A DNA stretch of 30,393 nt. Source: a virus. The stretch is taken from the IMG/VR virus record IMGVR_UViG_3300029989_000117, positions 1-30,393 of that record; one strand, written 5' to 3'. Below the pieces are notes generated by a model. That model had not been told where the DNA came from. It searched no databases and saw only the letters and a list, made by a program, of their open reading frames with translations. A program made the position numbers and the translations under genes. Shown piece after piece: positions 21,496-28,530 of the stretch; within the stretch, counting starts at the first letter, position 1, and every line of letters begins with the position of its first letter.

Positions 21496-23647
21496 ATCGG
21501 TACTGTTTTTTTCAGCCTCCTCAGTAGGTGACACGAAACAACTGGTAGATTTTGGGATACGAGAAATTCTTGTGTCCTATTTCTATATAAAGAAGGGGCC
21601 TGCGTACTACGATGATTTGCTCCCGATACTACAGAAAGAGGGAGGTTTATTTATGACTGACTCTGGAGGGTTCTCATTCATGGGTTCGGAGATAACTGAT
21701 GAAATGACAAAAGAGTCCTACTGGATTTCTTACCTTGAGGAGTATGTTGAGTGGTTGAAGAAGCATAGTAAGTATATTTTTGTTGCTGCGAACTTAGACC
21801 TAGACAAAGTTGTTGGTAGAGATGTGGTACGAAAGTGGAACAAAAAATATTTTGAACCACTGGAGAAAGAGATGAACATTGTGTACGTTGCACATGAGGA
21901 TGAAGAAATGGGAGACCCCCACGGTATACAACACTTTACCGAGTATTGCGCTCGGTATAAGTACGTAGGAATAAACCAGAGCCAGAAGAAATTCGCTCAC
22001 CGATTTTACACCATTGCTAGGTTATACGGTTGCAGAGTGCATGGTTTCGCTTGGACAGAGTTGAGTATCTGCAAAAGGTACCCTTTTTTCAGTAGTGATA
22101 GCTCTGTTTCTGGAGACAGTACCGTTACTGTGCGAAATGGGAATACTGGGGAATATCTGAACACCTCCATCGAAGAGCTGTTTAATATGTTTGGGTGCAA
22201 ACGGACTACTCCAACTGAGCTCTACGCTGAAAGTACTGGGTGGCAAACTCTAACGGTAAACGAGAATAATCGAGTCGTGTGGGAGGATATGTCGGCAGTA
22301 GTGCAACACAAAGTAACAAAAAGGATGCTCCGACTTCACATAGAGGGAGGAAACCACATTGATGTTACTGAAGACCACTCCATTATACAAATGGAAAAGG
22401 ATGGTTCTCTTTCTGAAAAGAAGACATCTGAGCTACTCTCTGGGGATTACGTCCTTATTCCAAAGAGACTCCCGTTTAGAAAAACGGAGGAAGATATTTC
22501 CGATTTACTATTGGAGTTTTTTGGTCTGTGGATTGGTGATGGTCACCATAGTGGAAAGTATAGGGTTGGTATTTCTTGCTGGCACAACTTAGAGACTCGA
22601 AATCTCGTTACCAGAGTGGCTGAGCTATTTGGGGCTAAAGTTACTCTAAGTAAAAATGGGTTTGACTGTTCAATGAGTAATGTACGACTACGAGGTCTCA
22701 TGGAAGAGCTGGGAGTTGTAGGTAAGTCACATACTAAGAGAGTACCAGGATTTGTATTTGGTCTTTCAGAAAGACAAGTAGGCGTTTTCTTACGAGGGTA
22801 TTTTTCAGCTGATGGTACTGGTGAGGGTTTGGGATGTAGCACAGTATCTGAGAATTTGAAAAATGATTTGGTACTGTTACTAAACGGCATGTGTATTCAG
22901 ACTACAGTGAGTTATCATTCAAGTGGAACTTTCGAGATGAACGGTAACACCTATAATAAAAAAGAAGCGTGGGCTATCACTATAAGAGACCACAATAGCA
23001 AAAAGAGGTTCCTTGACAAAGTAGATTTTTGCGTTGCCCATAAACATAACTCACTGTATTTAGATGTAGTAGGGGGTTACGGTAAGGGACAACAGTGGAG
23101 CAAGAAACTAGGAGTACCAGTAAGTCTTTCCCTAACTGGTAGGGTAAAGTTTAAACGAGATTCCCCACTTATAAGTAACCTAAAGATTACACAGAAAAGA
23201 GTACTCCGAGACCGTAATGCTGACCACTTTAATAGTAAGGTGTTAAACAATGACTTGATGTATCTGATGATTAAGAGCATTGAGGAGTTACCCCTTGTGG
23301 AGAGAGTAGTCTACGACTTAGAAGTTCCGGGCTTTGAAAAGTTCATTGCCAATGGAGTAGTCGTTCACAATACAACATGGCTAGGAGGTGTTCGTTATGG
23401 TACTACGTATGACTATGATGGGAAAAACTTCAAGGCAATTGACTACAAAAAGAAATACCGAAGACGTGCTAAAAGTGTGAAGTACAAAGAAGCGGGTATC
23501 GACTACGAGGGAGTAAAAGTCGAAAACCGTATTGAGATAAACAAAATGAATTTACTCGGTTGGATGGGATTCCGTAAGGAGTTCCTAAAAATGGCAAATC
23601 TAAAACTCACCAATAAGATAGTTTACTATTATGAAAGAAAGCGTTGA
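21449..23647 (+). CDS. dpdA: DpdA-like DNA deazaguanine transglycosylase, intein-containing
   Basis: A TGT-family enzyme that swaps guanine in DNA for a 7-deazaguanine base. The precursor has 732 residues; residues 219-641 are an intein, leaving a 309-residue mature protein. Extein motifs: FMTDSGGF (D71, the TGT DSGGF acid), AANLDLD near 114-119, KYVGINQSQ near 171, GFAWTE near 199, and the nucleophile region FFSSDS that continues after splicing as TTWLGGVRYG. D217 matches the predicted nucleophile of this family (the D of the conserved SVDST-like motif). The start at 21449 lies inside queC; no better start follows for 40 residues. Neighbouring queC, queE and folE support the pathway call. 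Confidence 0.9.
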   Translation: MRSKEHENFYDKKKNKSVLFFSASSVGDTKQLVDFGIREILVSYFYIKKGPAYYDDLLPILQKEGGLFMTDSGGFSFMGSEITDEMTKESYWISYLEEYVEWLKKHSKYIFVAANLDLDKVVGRDVVRKWNKKYFEPLEKEMNIVYVAHEDEEMGDPHGIQHFTEYCARYKYVGINQSQKKFAHRFYTIARLYGCRVHGFAWTELSICKRYPFFSSDSSVSGDSTVTVRNGNTGEYLNTSIEELFNMFGCKRTTPTELYAESTGWQTLTVNENNRVVWEDMSAVVQHKVTKRMLRLHIEGGNHIDVTEDHSIIQMEKDGSLSEKKTSELLSGDYVLIPKRLPFRKTEEDISDLLLEFFGLWIGDGHHSGKYRVGISCWHNLETRNLVTRVAELFGAKVTLSKNGFDCSMSNVRLRGLMEELGVVGKSHTKRVPGFVFGLSERQVGVFLRGYFSADGTGEGLGCSTVSENLKNDLVLLLNGMCIQTTVSYHSSGTFEMNGNTYNKKEAWAITIRDHNSKKRFLDKVDFCVAHKHNSLYLDVVGGYGKGQQWSKKLGVPVSLSLTGRVKFKRDSPLISNLKITQKRVLRDRNADHFNSKVLNNDLMYLMIKSIEELPLVERVVYDLEVPGFEKFIANGVVVHNTTWLGGVRYGTTYDYDGKNFKAIDYKKKYRRRAKSVKYKEAGIDYEGVKVENRIEINKMNLLGWMGFRKEFLKMANLKLTNKIVYYYERKR
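22103..23371 (+). other. Intein with LAGLIDADG endonuclease, inside DpdA
   Basis: A 423-residue intein at precursor residues 219-641. It begins SVSGDSTV (Ser1, block A); VTEDHSII has the block B Thr-x-x-His at T307 and H310; the homing domain has FFGLWIGDG near 358 and FLRGYFSADG near 447-456, the two LAGLIDADG-type helices with their Asp residues; block F is VVYDLEVPGF near 620, and the end is VVVHN (His640, Asn641) with Thr as the +1 residue. All residues for splicing and cleavage look intact. It sits right after the DpdA nucleophile motif and reads through in frame, so mature DpdA appears only after splicing. Confidence 0.93.
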
Positions 23648-24344
23648 TGAAAGAATAAAAATCGTAAAGGGTACTGACGACCTAGAGGTACTGAAAGAAC
23701 ACTTGTGCCCCTTTTTCCAATTGGGGAGTTATCCCGCTTGTATGGCTTGCCGACAATCTGAAGACACAGTACAAGAATGCCAGGAGTATTACCTAAGTAG
23801 AATAAGTATTGTTCCCATGGACATTTGGTCTGAGGAGTTTGACCGATTCATTGTTCAAGAGAGGAATAAAATTCCTATGAAGGAAGTCGCGGGAATTGGG
23901 ATAAATTGTGATTCATGCTACATGTCGGACAAATGCCCGATGCACAAACCGGGTTTTATCTGCGCTATTGATTGGGAGGGTGACGTACCTAGTACTCCAG
24001 AGGGGTTCTACGGATTCTTAGTTGACCTACAATTTGAGCGTGTGAAGAGAGCTTCGGTGTTTGAAAAAATTGATGGAGGAGTTCCCGATGCGGGACTATC
24101 TGGAGAAATGGATCGTCTTAGTGGTTTAGTCGCTGCTAAGATGGACGTCGGTAGAGAAAAACTTTCTATCAGTGTAGAGACCTCTACTCCGGGTTCTGGA
24201 GGAGGAATACTTGCACAACTTTTTGGGGCAAAACCCGCACCGACACCTATAGAGATGCCTAAAGAAACTCTCGCTATTGAAGAGTCAGTAGTTGTTGAGA
24301 GTACTCCGAAAGAAAGAGAACCACGTAAACGTAAAACAAAATAG
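23631..24344 (+). CDS. Cysteine-rich protein of unknown function
   Basis: A 237-residue protein overlapping the DpdA end by 17 nt. It has two Cys clusters: CPFFQLGSYPACMAC (about 26-40) and C-x2-C-x5-C, written CDSCYMSDKCPMHKPGFIC (about 93-111). The second, with the CP-x-x-x-PG-x-x-C pattern, is a type I recall from uncharacterised phage proteins and may bind zinc or a metal cluster. The last 70 residues are Pro/Glu/Lys-rich and probably disordered. The gene may assist DpdA or act on the modified base, but only its position says so. Confidence 0.65.
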   Translation: MKESVDERIKIVKGTDDLEVLKEHLCPFFQLGSYPACMACRQSEDTVQECQEYYLSRISIVPMDIWSEEFDRFIVQERNKIPMKEVAGIGINCDSCYMSDKCPMHKPGFICAIDWEGDVPSTPEGFYGFLVDLQFERVKRASVFEKIDGGVPDAGLSGEMDRLSGLVAAKMDVGREKLSISVETSTPGSGGGILAQLFGAKPAPTPIEMPKETLAIEESVVVESTPKEREPRKRKTK

Positions 24345-24345
24345 T

Positions 24346-25029
24346 ATGGGAGCTAAACATCCCGCTAAATTTTCGGAGGTTTTACTTCCCTTACTTTATG
24401 AAGAGCTACGATTATTCCCCTCTGTGCTAGACCCATTCGGAGGTGTTGGTAAACTTGCCAAAATAAAAGAGCTTGGGTATAAAGGAACTGTAACATGCAA
24501 TGAGCTTGAAAAGGAGTGGGTTGAGGCGTCTGAGTATGCAGTTGATGACTGGCATATTGGTGATGCTGCGAAGATGGCGTGGGCAATAGACCACCAGTTT
24601 TCCGCAGTCTGCACCTCCCCAACCTACGGTAATAGAATGGCTGACCATCACAACGCCAAAGATGGTAGTAGGAGGATAACCTATCGACATTATCTTGGCA
24701 GACCTCTAACAGAGGGAAACACGGGAAAAATGCAGTGGGGAAAGGAGTATCGACAGAAGCATATTCAAATATACCATGAGATAATCAGAGTTCTATCGTA
24801 TGATGGGGTGCTGCTTGTAAATGTGTCAAATCATATTAGAGGGGGGGTGGTTATTGATGTGGTATCATGGCATACCTCACAATTGATTGGTTTCGGTATG
24901 ACCTTAGTAAAAGACATCCTCGTGGAGACTCCCAGAATGCGGTATGGTAAAAACGGAGAACAACGATGCTTACAAGAGTATATTCTCGTTTTCAGAAATA
25001 CCTCTTATGTTAGTAGAATTATAATTTAA
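24346..25029 (+). CDS. DNA methyltransferase (SPTY-type)
   Basis: I start this at the ATG at 24346 (227 residues), right after the previous stop; the longer frame uses a TTG inside the neighbour. Motif I is VLDPFGGVGK (27-36), motif II-like is CNELEKEW near 51, and motif IV is TSPTYGNRMADHH (90-102), so the SAM site precedes the catalytic motif (gamma-like order). S-P-x-Y is the form typical of N4-cytosine methyltransferases, while N6-adenine enzymes usually have D/N-PPY. The TSPxYGNRMADH segment is shared with other phage and bacterial methylases. It lies between dpdA and queE, so it may work on, or beside, the deazaguanine-marked DNA. Confidence 0.8.
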   Translation: MGAKHPAKFSEVLLPLLYEELRLFPSVLDPFGGVGKLAKIKELGYKGTVTCNELEKEWVEASEYAVDDWHIGDAAKMAWAIDHQFSAVCTSPTYGNRMADHHNAKDGSRRITYRHYLGRPLTEGNTGKMQWGKEYRQKHIQIYHEIIRVLSYDGVLLVNVSNHIRGGVVIDVVSWHTSQLIGFGMTLVKDILVETPRMRYGKNGEQRCLQEYILVFRNTSYVSRIII

Positions 25030-25039
25030 TAAGAATAGT

Positions 25040-25501
25040 ATGGACAAAAGAGACAACGCGCTACTTCCCTCACTGGTAGGTAGCCACATTGAGTATCGTC
25101 AAAAAGGAGAGGTCCTCGTTACCGATGTAACCTCTACAAGGAATAGTATTGCGAAAGATATTGAACTTGCCGGAGAAGTAAAGAGTTTATCCTCTATAAT
25201 GTTATTGGGGGAAATGGTAGCCTACCATAAAAAACAATCCTACTATGTAGCTGTTAGAAGCAGTATAGTTCTTGGCAGAGTTCGCACAGTGGTGGTCGAT
25301 TACCTAGAGGGGGAAATTTCTGACCGACTAAAACGAATACTCAAAGAATTAAAACCTACCTATGGGAGAGCAACCAACCCAGTAGAACGTAAAGTAAAGG
25401 TGAAAGCGTTGCAGTATATCATAAAAGGAAATCCGAAACTATTTACGGATGAAGTAAAAGCAGTACTAACCAAGGACGAGCAAATCGCTTGTGCCAGATA
25501 A
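25040..25501 (+). CDS. Hypothetical protein
   Basis: A 153-residue soluble protein ten bases after the methyltransferase. A SIMLLGEMVAYHKKQSYYVAVRSS region near the middle suggests strand-helix structure, and the second half is helical and basic (LKRILKELKPTYGRA). It has one Cys and no catalytic motif I recognise. The gene lies between two DNA-modification genes and eleven bases before queE, so it may be part of that pathway by position. Confidence 0.6.
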   Translation: MDKRDNALLPSLVGSHIEYRQKGEVLVTDVTSTRNSIAKDIELAGEVKSLSSIMLLGEMVAYHKKQSYYVAVRSSIVLGRVRTVVVDYLEGEISDRLKRILKELKPTYGRATNPVERKVKVKALQYIIKGNPKLFTDEVKAVLTKDEQIACAR

Positions 25502-25512
25502 ATTAATTCATT

Positions 25513-26223
25513 ATGACGTATAAGATAAACACTATCTACCCCGCTTTCATGGGAGAGGTAAACAAGTATGGAATTGGTGCTAAGTGTACCTTTTTGCGGT
25601 TCAATGGTTGCAACATGAGGTGCTACCTACAAACAAAAGGTATTCTGTGTGATACACCAGAGGCTTTAGTAGTTGGAGAGGGGTACATAATGACTACCGA
25701 TGAAATTGTGGAAAGATTACACTCTTTGGGTAACCGTATAGTTTGCCTAACTGGTGGGGAACCATTACTACAAAAACCCACAGAACTTTTGCAACGATTG
25801 TCTGATGAGGGTTTTTATGTAGTCGTAGAAACTAATGGTAGCCAGAACGTCCTACCTTACGCGGATATGGAGAACGTCTCTTTTGTTGTTGATTACAAAT
25901 CAAAAAGCTCTGGAGAGGGAGACTCTTTCCGTTCTACACATACTGGAATTTTGGGCACTGGTGATTTTATTAAGTTTGTTGTTGACGATTTGGCAGATTA
26001 CAACGAGATGAAAGAGTTTGTTGGTGAACATGGGTCTTCTATACAAGCTGTTATCGCTGTAGGATTATTTTGGGGGTCGAAAATTGGTTACCAAGAGCTG
26101 ATGGATTGGTGTACTCGAGATAAACTAAATGTGACAATAAACATGCAGACACACAAGATGGCTGTGATGTATGACAACTACAGAGAGGACGTTCAAAAAT
26201 TAGTTATCCCAAAAGAGTTGTAG
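25513..26223 (+). CDS. queE: 7-carboxy-7-deazaguanine synthase, unusual cysteine spacing
   Basis: QueE is a radical-SAM enzyme that rearranges carboxy-tetrahydropterin to 7-carboxy-7-deazaguanine. The N-terminus with the TIYPAFMGEVNKYGIGAK run and NGCNMRC matches QueE, LTGGEPLLQ is the SAM-binding GGEP motif, and the ETNGS strand (near 105) is typical. The cluster cysteines read C33-x3-C37-x8-C46-D-T: the third Cys comes six residues later than in the usual C-x3-C-x2-C-D-T. The CDT that follows confirms the alignment. At 236 residues the length is normal. It follows two unknown genes and ends at a promoter. Confidence 0.88.
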   Translation: MTYKINTIYPAFMGEVNKYGIGAKCTFLRFNGCNMRCYLQTKGILCDTPEALVVGEGYIMTTDEIVERLHSLGNRIVCLTGGEPLLQKPTELLQRLSDEGFYVVVETNGSQNVLPYADMENVSFVVDYKSKSSGEGDSFRSTHTGILGTGDFIKFVVDDLADYNEMKEFVGEHGSSIQAVIAVGLFWGSKIGYQELMDWCTRDKLNVTINMQTHKMAVMYDNYREDVQKLVIPKEL

Positions 26224-26253
26224 AATAAAAATTTATAGTATCTTTGGGGCGAA
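26218..26253 (+). promoter_or_regulatory. Bacteroidota-type promoter of gene 26304
   Basis: TTG at 26218-26220 (end of queE), an 18-nt spacer and TATCTTTG at 26239-26246, a full TAnnTTTG match. It drives the small gene at 26304 with a leader of about 50 nt and ends at the terminator at 26561. Confidence 0.7.
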
Positions 26254-26303
26254 CAACTTTTCAAAGAAGCATTAAGTAATTAATCTTTTAAAACAAAACT
26301 AAG

Positions 26304-26534
26304 ATGGCTTTAATAACCGGCTTAATCATTTTGAATGGCAGTGACAAAACTCGCCATTATACGGTTGCTATGGGAACTGGTGCACCGACAGATGTGCTTG
26401 ACCCTCTTGTAGCAGATGTAAAGAAATATCCTATCGGCTCTCAGTACACCAATCTTGATGGACATTTGTACGTTCGGGTTGCTGCTGCGGGTTTAGTGGC
26501 GGATTGGAAACTTATTGGACCTGCCATCGTGTAA
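26304..26534 (+). CDS. Small protein, possibly virion-associated
   Basis: A 76-residue, mostly beta-rich protein (ALITGLIIL, YTVAMG, GSQYTNLDGHLYVRVA, WKLIG). The 'G-S-x-Y...G-x-LYVRVAAAG...DWKLIG' end is like short phage proteins related to virion decoration or tail genes that I have seen, but that is memory of a pattern, not a match. It is the only gene between a full-consensus promoter and a strong terminator, so it is made alone and probably in large amounts. No Cys, no catalytic motif. Confidence 0.7.
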   Translation: MALITGLIILNGSDKTRHYTVAMGTGAPTDVLDPLVADVKKYPIGSQYTNLDGHLYVRVAAAGLVADWKLIGPAIV

Positions 26535-26560
26535 GTTAGATAAGTATTTGTAACATTAAA

Positions 26561-26591
26561 GAGGCATTCATAAAATATGGGTGCCTTTTTT
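26561..26591 (+). terminator. Rho-independent terminator
   Basis: GGCATTCAT (26563-26571) pairs with ATGGGTGCC (26577-26585) with two G-U pairs around a five-base loop; six T follow at 26586-26591. It closes the transcript of the gene at 26304 and directly precedes promoter P3. Confidence 0.85.
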
Positions 26592-26595
26592 CGTG

Positions 26596-26634
26596 TTTGG
26601 AACTTTCAAAAGTTTTCACTATATTTATAGTATT
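26596..26634 (+). promoter_or_regulatory. Bacteroidota-type promoter P3 (long -33 motif)
   Basis: TTTGGAACTT at 26596-26605 (TTG at 26597-26599), a 20-nt spacer and TATATTTA at 26620-26627, followed by TAGTAT as at P2. It drives the genes starting at 26651 with a leader of about 17-20 nt. Confidence 0.75.
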
Positions 26635-26650
26635 AAAATTGAAAAAACCA

Positions 26651-27022
26651 ATGATAGAGCTGCCTATACTAGTAAGTCTCATGGAGCAGACTTACCTCCG
26701 CATTCTCGTACGTAGTAAGAGTTACCAAAGCTTTGAAAAAAGTGAATGGTTACTGGGAGTCAGTCAAGATACCCTTGATGGAGAAATACTGCTGACCACT
26801 ACAAATGTAGTCAGAGACGTGCTCAACTTGTACGTGGGTTTTGTTGGAGAAACTTCTGACCGATTACACATACAAGATTTTGAGGATGATGGTTCATGCG
26901 TTGCATGGAATAGCTCCTCCCTCTATAAACTCAAAAAACTGGTTGAGGGTGCTGCGTATACGGAAGAAGTGCTGGAGGTGTTCCCTCCGTTTGACATTAA
27001 GATAATCACAATACATTTATAA
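26651..27022 (+). CDS. Hypothetical protein
   Basis: I use the ATG at 26651 (123 residues), because the longer frame starts at the TTG that forms the -33 box of P3. The protein has a hydrophobic first segment (IELPILVSLMEQTY) that is too short and polar for a membrane helix, an acidic central part and a second strand-rich end. One Cys. Likely a soluble alpha/beta protein; no family recognised. It heads an operon of small unknown genes. Confidence 0.65.
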   Translation: MIELPILVSLMEQTYLRILVRSKSYQSFEKSEWLLGVSQDTLDGEILLTTTNVVRDVLNLYVGFVGETSDRLHIQDFEDDGSCVAWNSSSLYKLKKLVEGAAYTEEVLEVFPPFDIKIITIHL

Positions 27023-27030
27023 TTACTACC

Positions 27031-27561
27031 ATGGACAAAACCTCCGCAGAACGTCTTGTAGACAACAGAATTAATCAATTGGTAATGGGTGACTCCGAGT
27101 ACCAAGAGTTGACCAAACGGTATAACACCTTAGTAAAAGCCCAAAAGTTTGTACAGAGTGGAAACGTCCTCCAACAAATGCGGGAACGCTACTCCGTAAT
27201 TTCTAAAACGGTTAGAGAGTCTATCGTTGAAGAGCAAGTACAAATAAAGGACATGATGAAAGACATGCCGAAAGAGTCAGTGAACGATTTAGTTTTATGG
27301 ACAAACTCTATCGTGGTTATGTCTGACTGGATTGAACTGCTCACTATGCGGATCAATGAAGTTGTTTCCGAAAAAGACCCATCTGCCCGAGTGGAGATGT
27401 TTGACAAGATTATTGCTGTTGGTAAAGAGGCAAAAAATCACGTTGACTTTATGGGGGAAACTACCTCCATGGCTTTTAGAACTGACTTTGCTGATAACAG
27501 TGACATTATGTTAGAGAAATTTTTGGAAGACGTAAGTAACTTTTTAAAGAGCACAGTATGA
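27031..27561 (+). CDS. Coiled-coil hypothetical protein
   Basis: A 176-residue protein that is helical nearly throughout, with long stretches of charged and hydrophobic residues at heptad-like spacing (about 20-80 and 125-170) and no Cys. It starts at ATGGAC (27031), a few bases after the previous stop. A scaffold, assembly or antirestriction role is possible, but none is shown. Its TGA overlaps the next gene's ATG (ATGA). Confidence 0.65.
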   Translation: MDKTSAERLVDNRINQLVMGDSEYQELTKRYNTLVKAQKFVQSGNVLQQMRERYSVISKTVRESIVEEQVQIKDMMKDMPKESVNDLVLWTNSIVVMSDWIELLTMRINEVVSEKDPSARVEMFDKIIAVGKEAKNHVDFMGETTSMAFRTDFADNSDIMLEKFLEDVSNFLKSTV

Positions 27562-27764
27562 ACAAAGCAGAAGCAGAAAAATGGTTGCAAGAACACCCAG
27601 GTAACTTCGTACTTCACGAGGACAAAGTGGTCACTTTTACCTTTGAGCTACAAGAGTCTGTCACAACTTATATGCCTATAGTTTTCGTAACGGGCAAGTT
27701 TTTCCATACAAAATTTAATAACGGAGTAGCCAGTGTTGACTATTCATCACCAGTAGAACCATGA
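27558..27764 (+). CDS. Small hypothetical protein
   Basis: A 68-residue protein linked to its neighbours by ATGA overlaps at both ends. It begins with a helix (NKAEAEKWLQEHPG) and continues with beta-strand-like runs (VVTFTFELQ, YMPIVFVTGKFFHT). An alpha-beta fold is likely. The family is not recognised; the tight overlaps support a real gene. Confidence 0.6.
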   Translation: MNKAEAEKWLQEHPGNFVLHEDKVVTFTFELQESVTTYMPIVFVTGKFFHTKFNNGVASVDYSSPVEP

Positions 27765-28159
27765 AAGAAGTGATAGTACTTTTAGAGAAAGCTGCCCGAC
27801 TATTGCAGGCTGCGAATTTCTCTCACCAAATGATTACTGACAAAGCAGCACAGTGGGATGCTGATAAAACCTCTCTACTCTCACTTATACCAGAGTCCGT
27901 AAGGAGTGCTAAACAAAAGTTCCCTGTCAGCGTTATTAGTAGAGACGACCTGGAGGAAGCCGGTATCGACTCTCGGAGAGTTGATGACTTCCACATGGAG
28001 GTACTTGCTAAAAAAATGGGAGAGGACTACTGGAGTCAGTTGGGCAGTCTACACCTACCTATGATTGCAGAAATTATTGAGCTCCCCTTTAAAAATAATC
28101 GTGTCATTAACGGGCACATAAACTGGAACAAATGGGGAAGAGAAACTCAAGATTCATAA
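27761..28159 (+). CDS. Hypothetical protein
   Basis: A 132-residue protein starting in the ATGA overlap with the gene before. It has a helical N-terminus (EVIVLLEKAARLLQAANF), a middle with DLEEAGIDSRRVDDFHMEVLAKKMGEDYWSQ that looks like a bundle, and a short basic end. No Cys/His cluster. No motif that I can link to a function. The last 28 nt overlap the next gene. Confidence 0.6.
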   Translation: MKEVIVLLEKAARLLQAANFSHQMITDKAAQWDADKTSLLSLIPESVRSAKQKFPVSVISRDDLEEAGIDSRRVDDFHMEVLAKKMGEDYWSQLGSLHLPMIAEIIELPFKNNRVINGHINWNKWGRETQDS

Positions 28160-28341
28160 AGCTACTTCGGTATTGCCGAAGAACATTCTATGAATACCCG
28201 AAAGGGAAGAAGTGTGCTACTTGGCTAATTAATAGCGATGAAGTGATATTCCCATGGAGTGTCCTAAAGGCTATGGATATTTGCTCAACAAGAAACAGAA
28301 GAAACCATTCAAGATATGCCAAAAGTAATAGAAGTAAATAA
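28132..28341 (+). CDS. Small basic hypothetical protein
   Basis: A 69-residue, strongly basic protein (RNSRFIKLLRYCRRTF, then NRRNHSRYAKSNRSK) that overlaps both neighbours by about 26-28 nt. It fills the only gap between them, which favours a real gene, but the overlap on both sides and the compositional skew make this call less sure. It may bind nucleic acid. Confidence 0.45.
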   Translation: MGKRNSRFIKLLRYCRRTFYEYPKGKKCATWLINSDEVIFPWSVLKAMDICSTRNRRNHSRYAKSNRSK

Positions 28342-28525
28342 TTGTAGAGAGTGTCCGTTGCTCAGTAACGCACAAGCGATACTTGAGGGAAACGTTCTCT
28401 ACGCTTGCATTAGAGAGAGCCCAAGTCGTCTTATAAAGTGTGGCCCGGAGACTCTACCAGAAATCCCATCACCAGATTGGTGCAGTTTACCAGAGAAAAC
28501 AGAAAGTGTGTACATAATTAGTTAG
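28316..28525 (+). CDS. Small cysteine-rich hypothetical protein
   Basis: A 69-residue protein with cysteines at C10-x2-C13, C31, C42 and C56 (CRECPLL, YACIRES, IKCGP, DWCSLP), so four or five Cys are available for a zinc site. The 'PDWCSLP' end resembles the small zinc proteins found in phage early regions. Starts inside the basic gene before it and ends five bases before the HAD phosphatase gene. Function unknown. Confidence 0.6.
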   Translation: MPKVIEVNNCRECPLLSNAQAILEGNVLYACIRESPSRLIKCGPETLPEIPSPDWCSLPEKTESVYIIS

Positions 28526-28530
28526 ACTAT

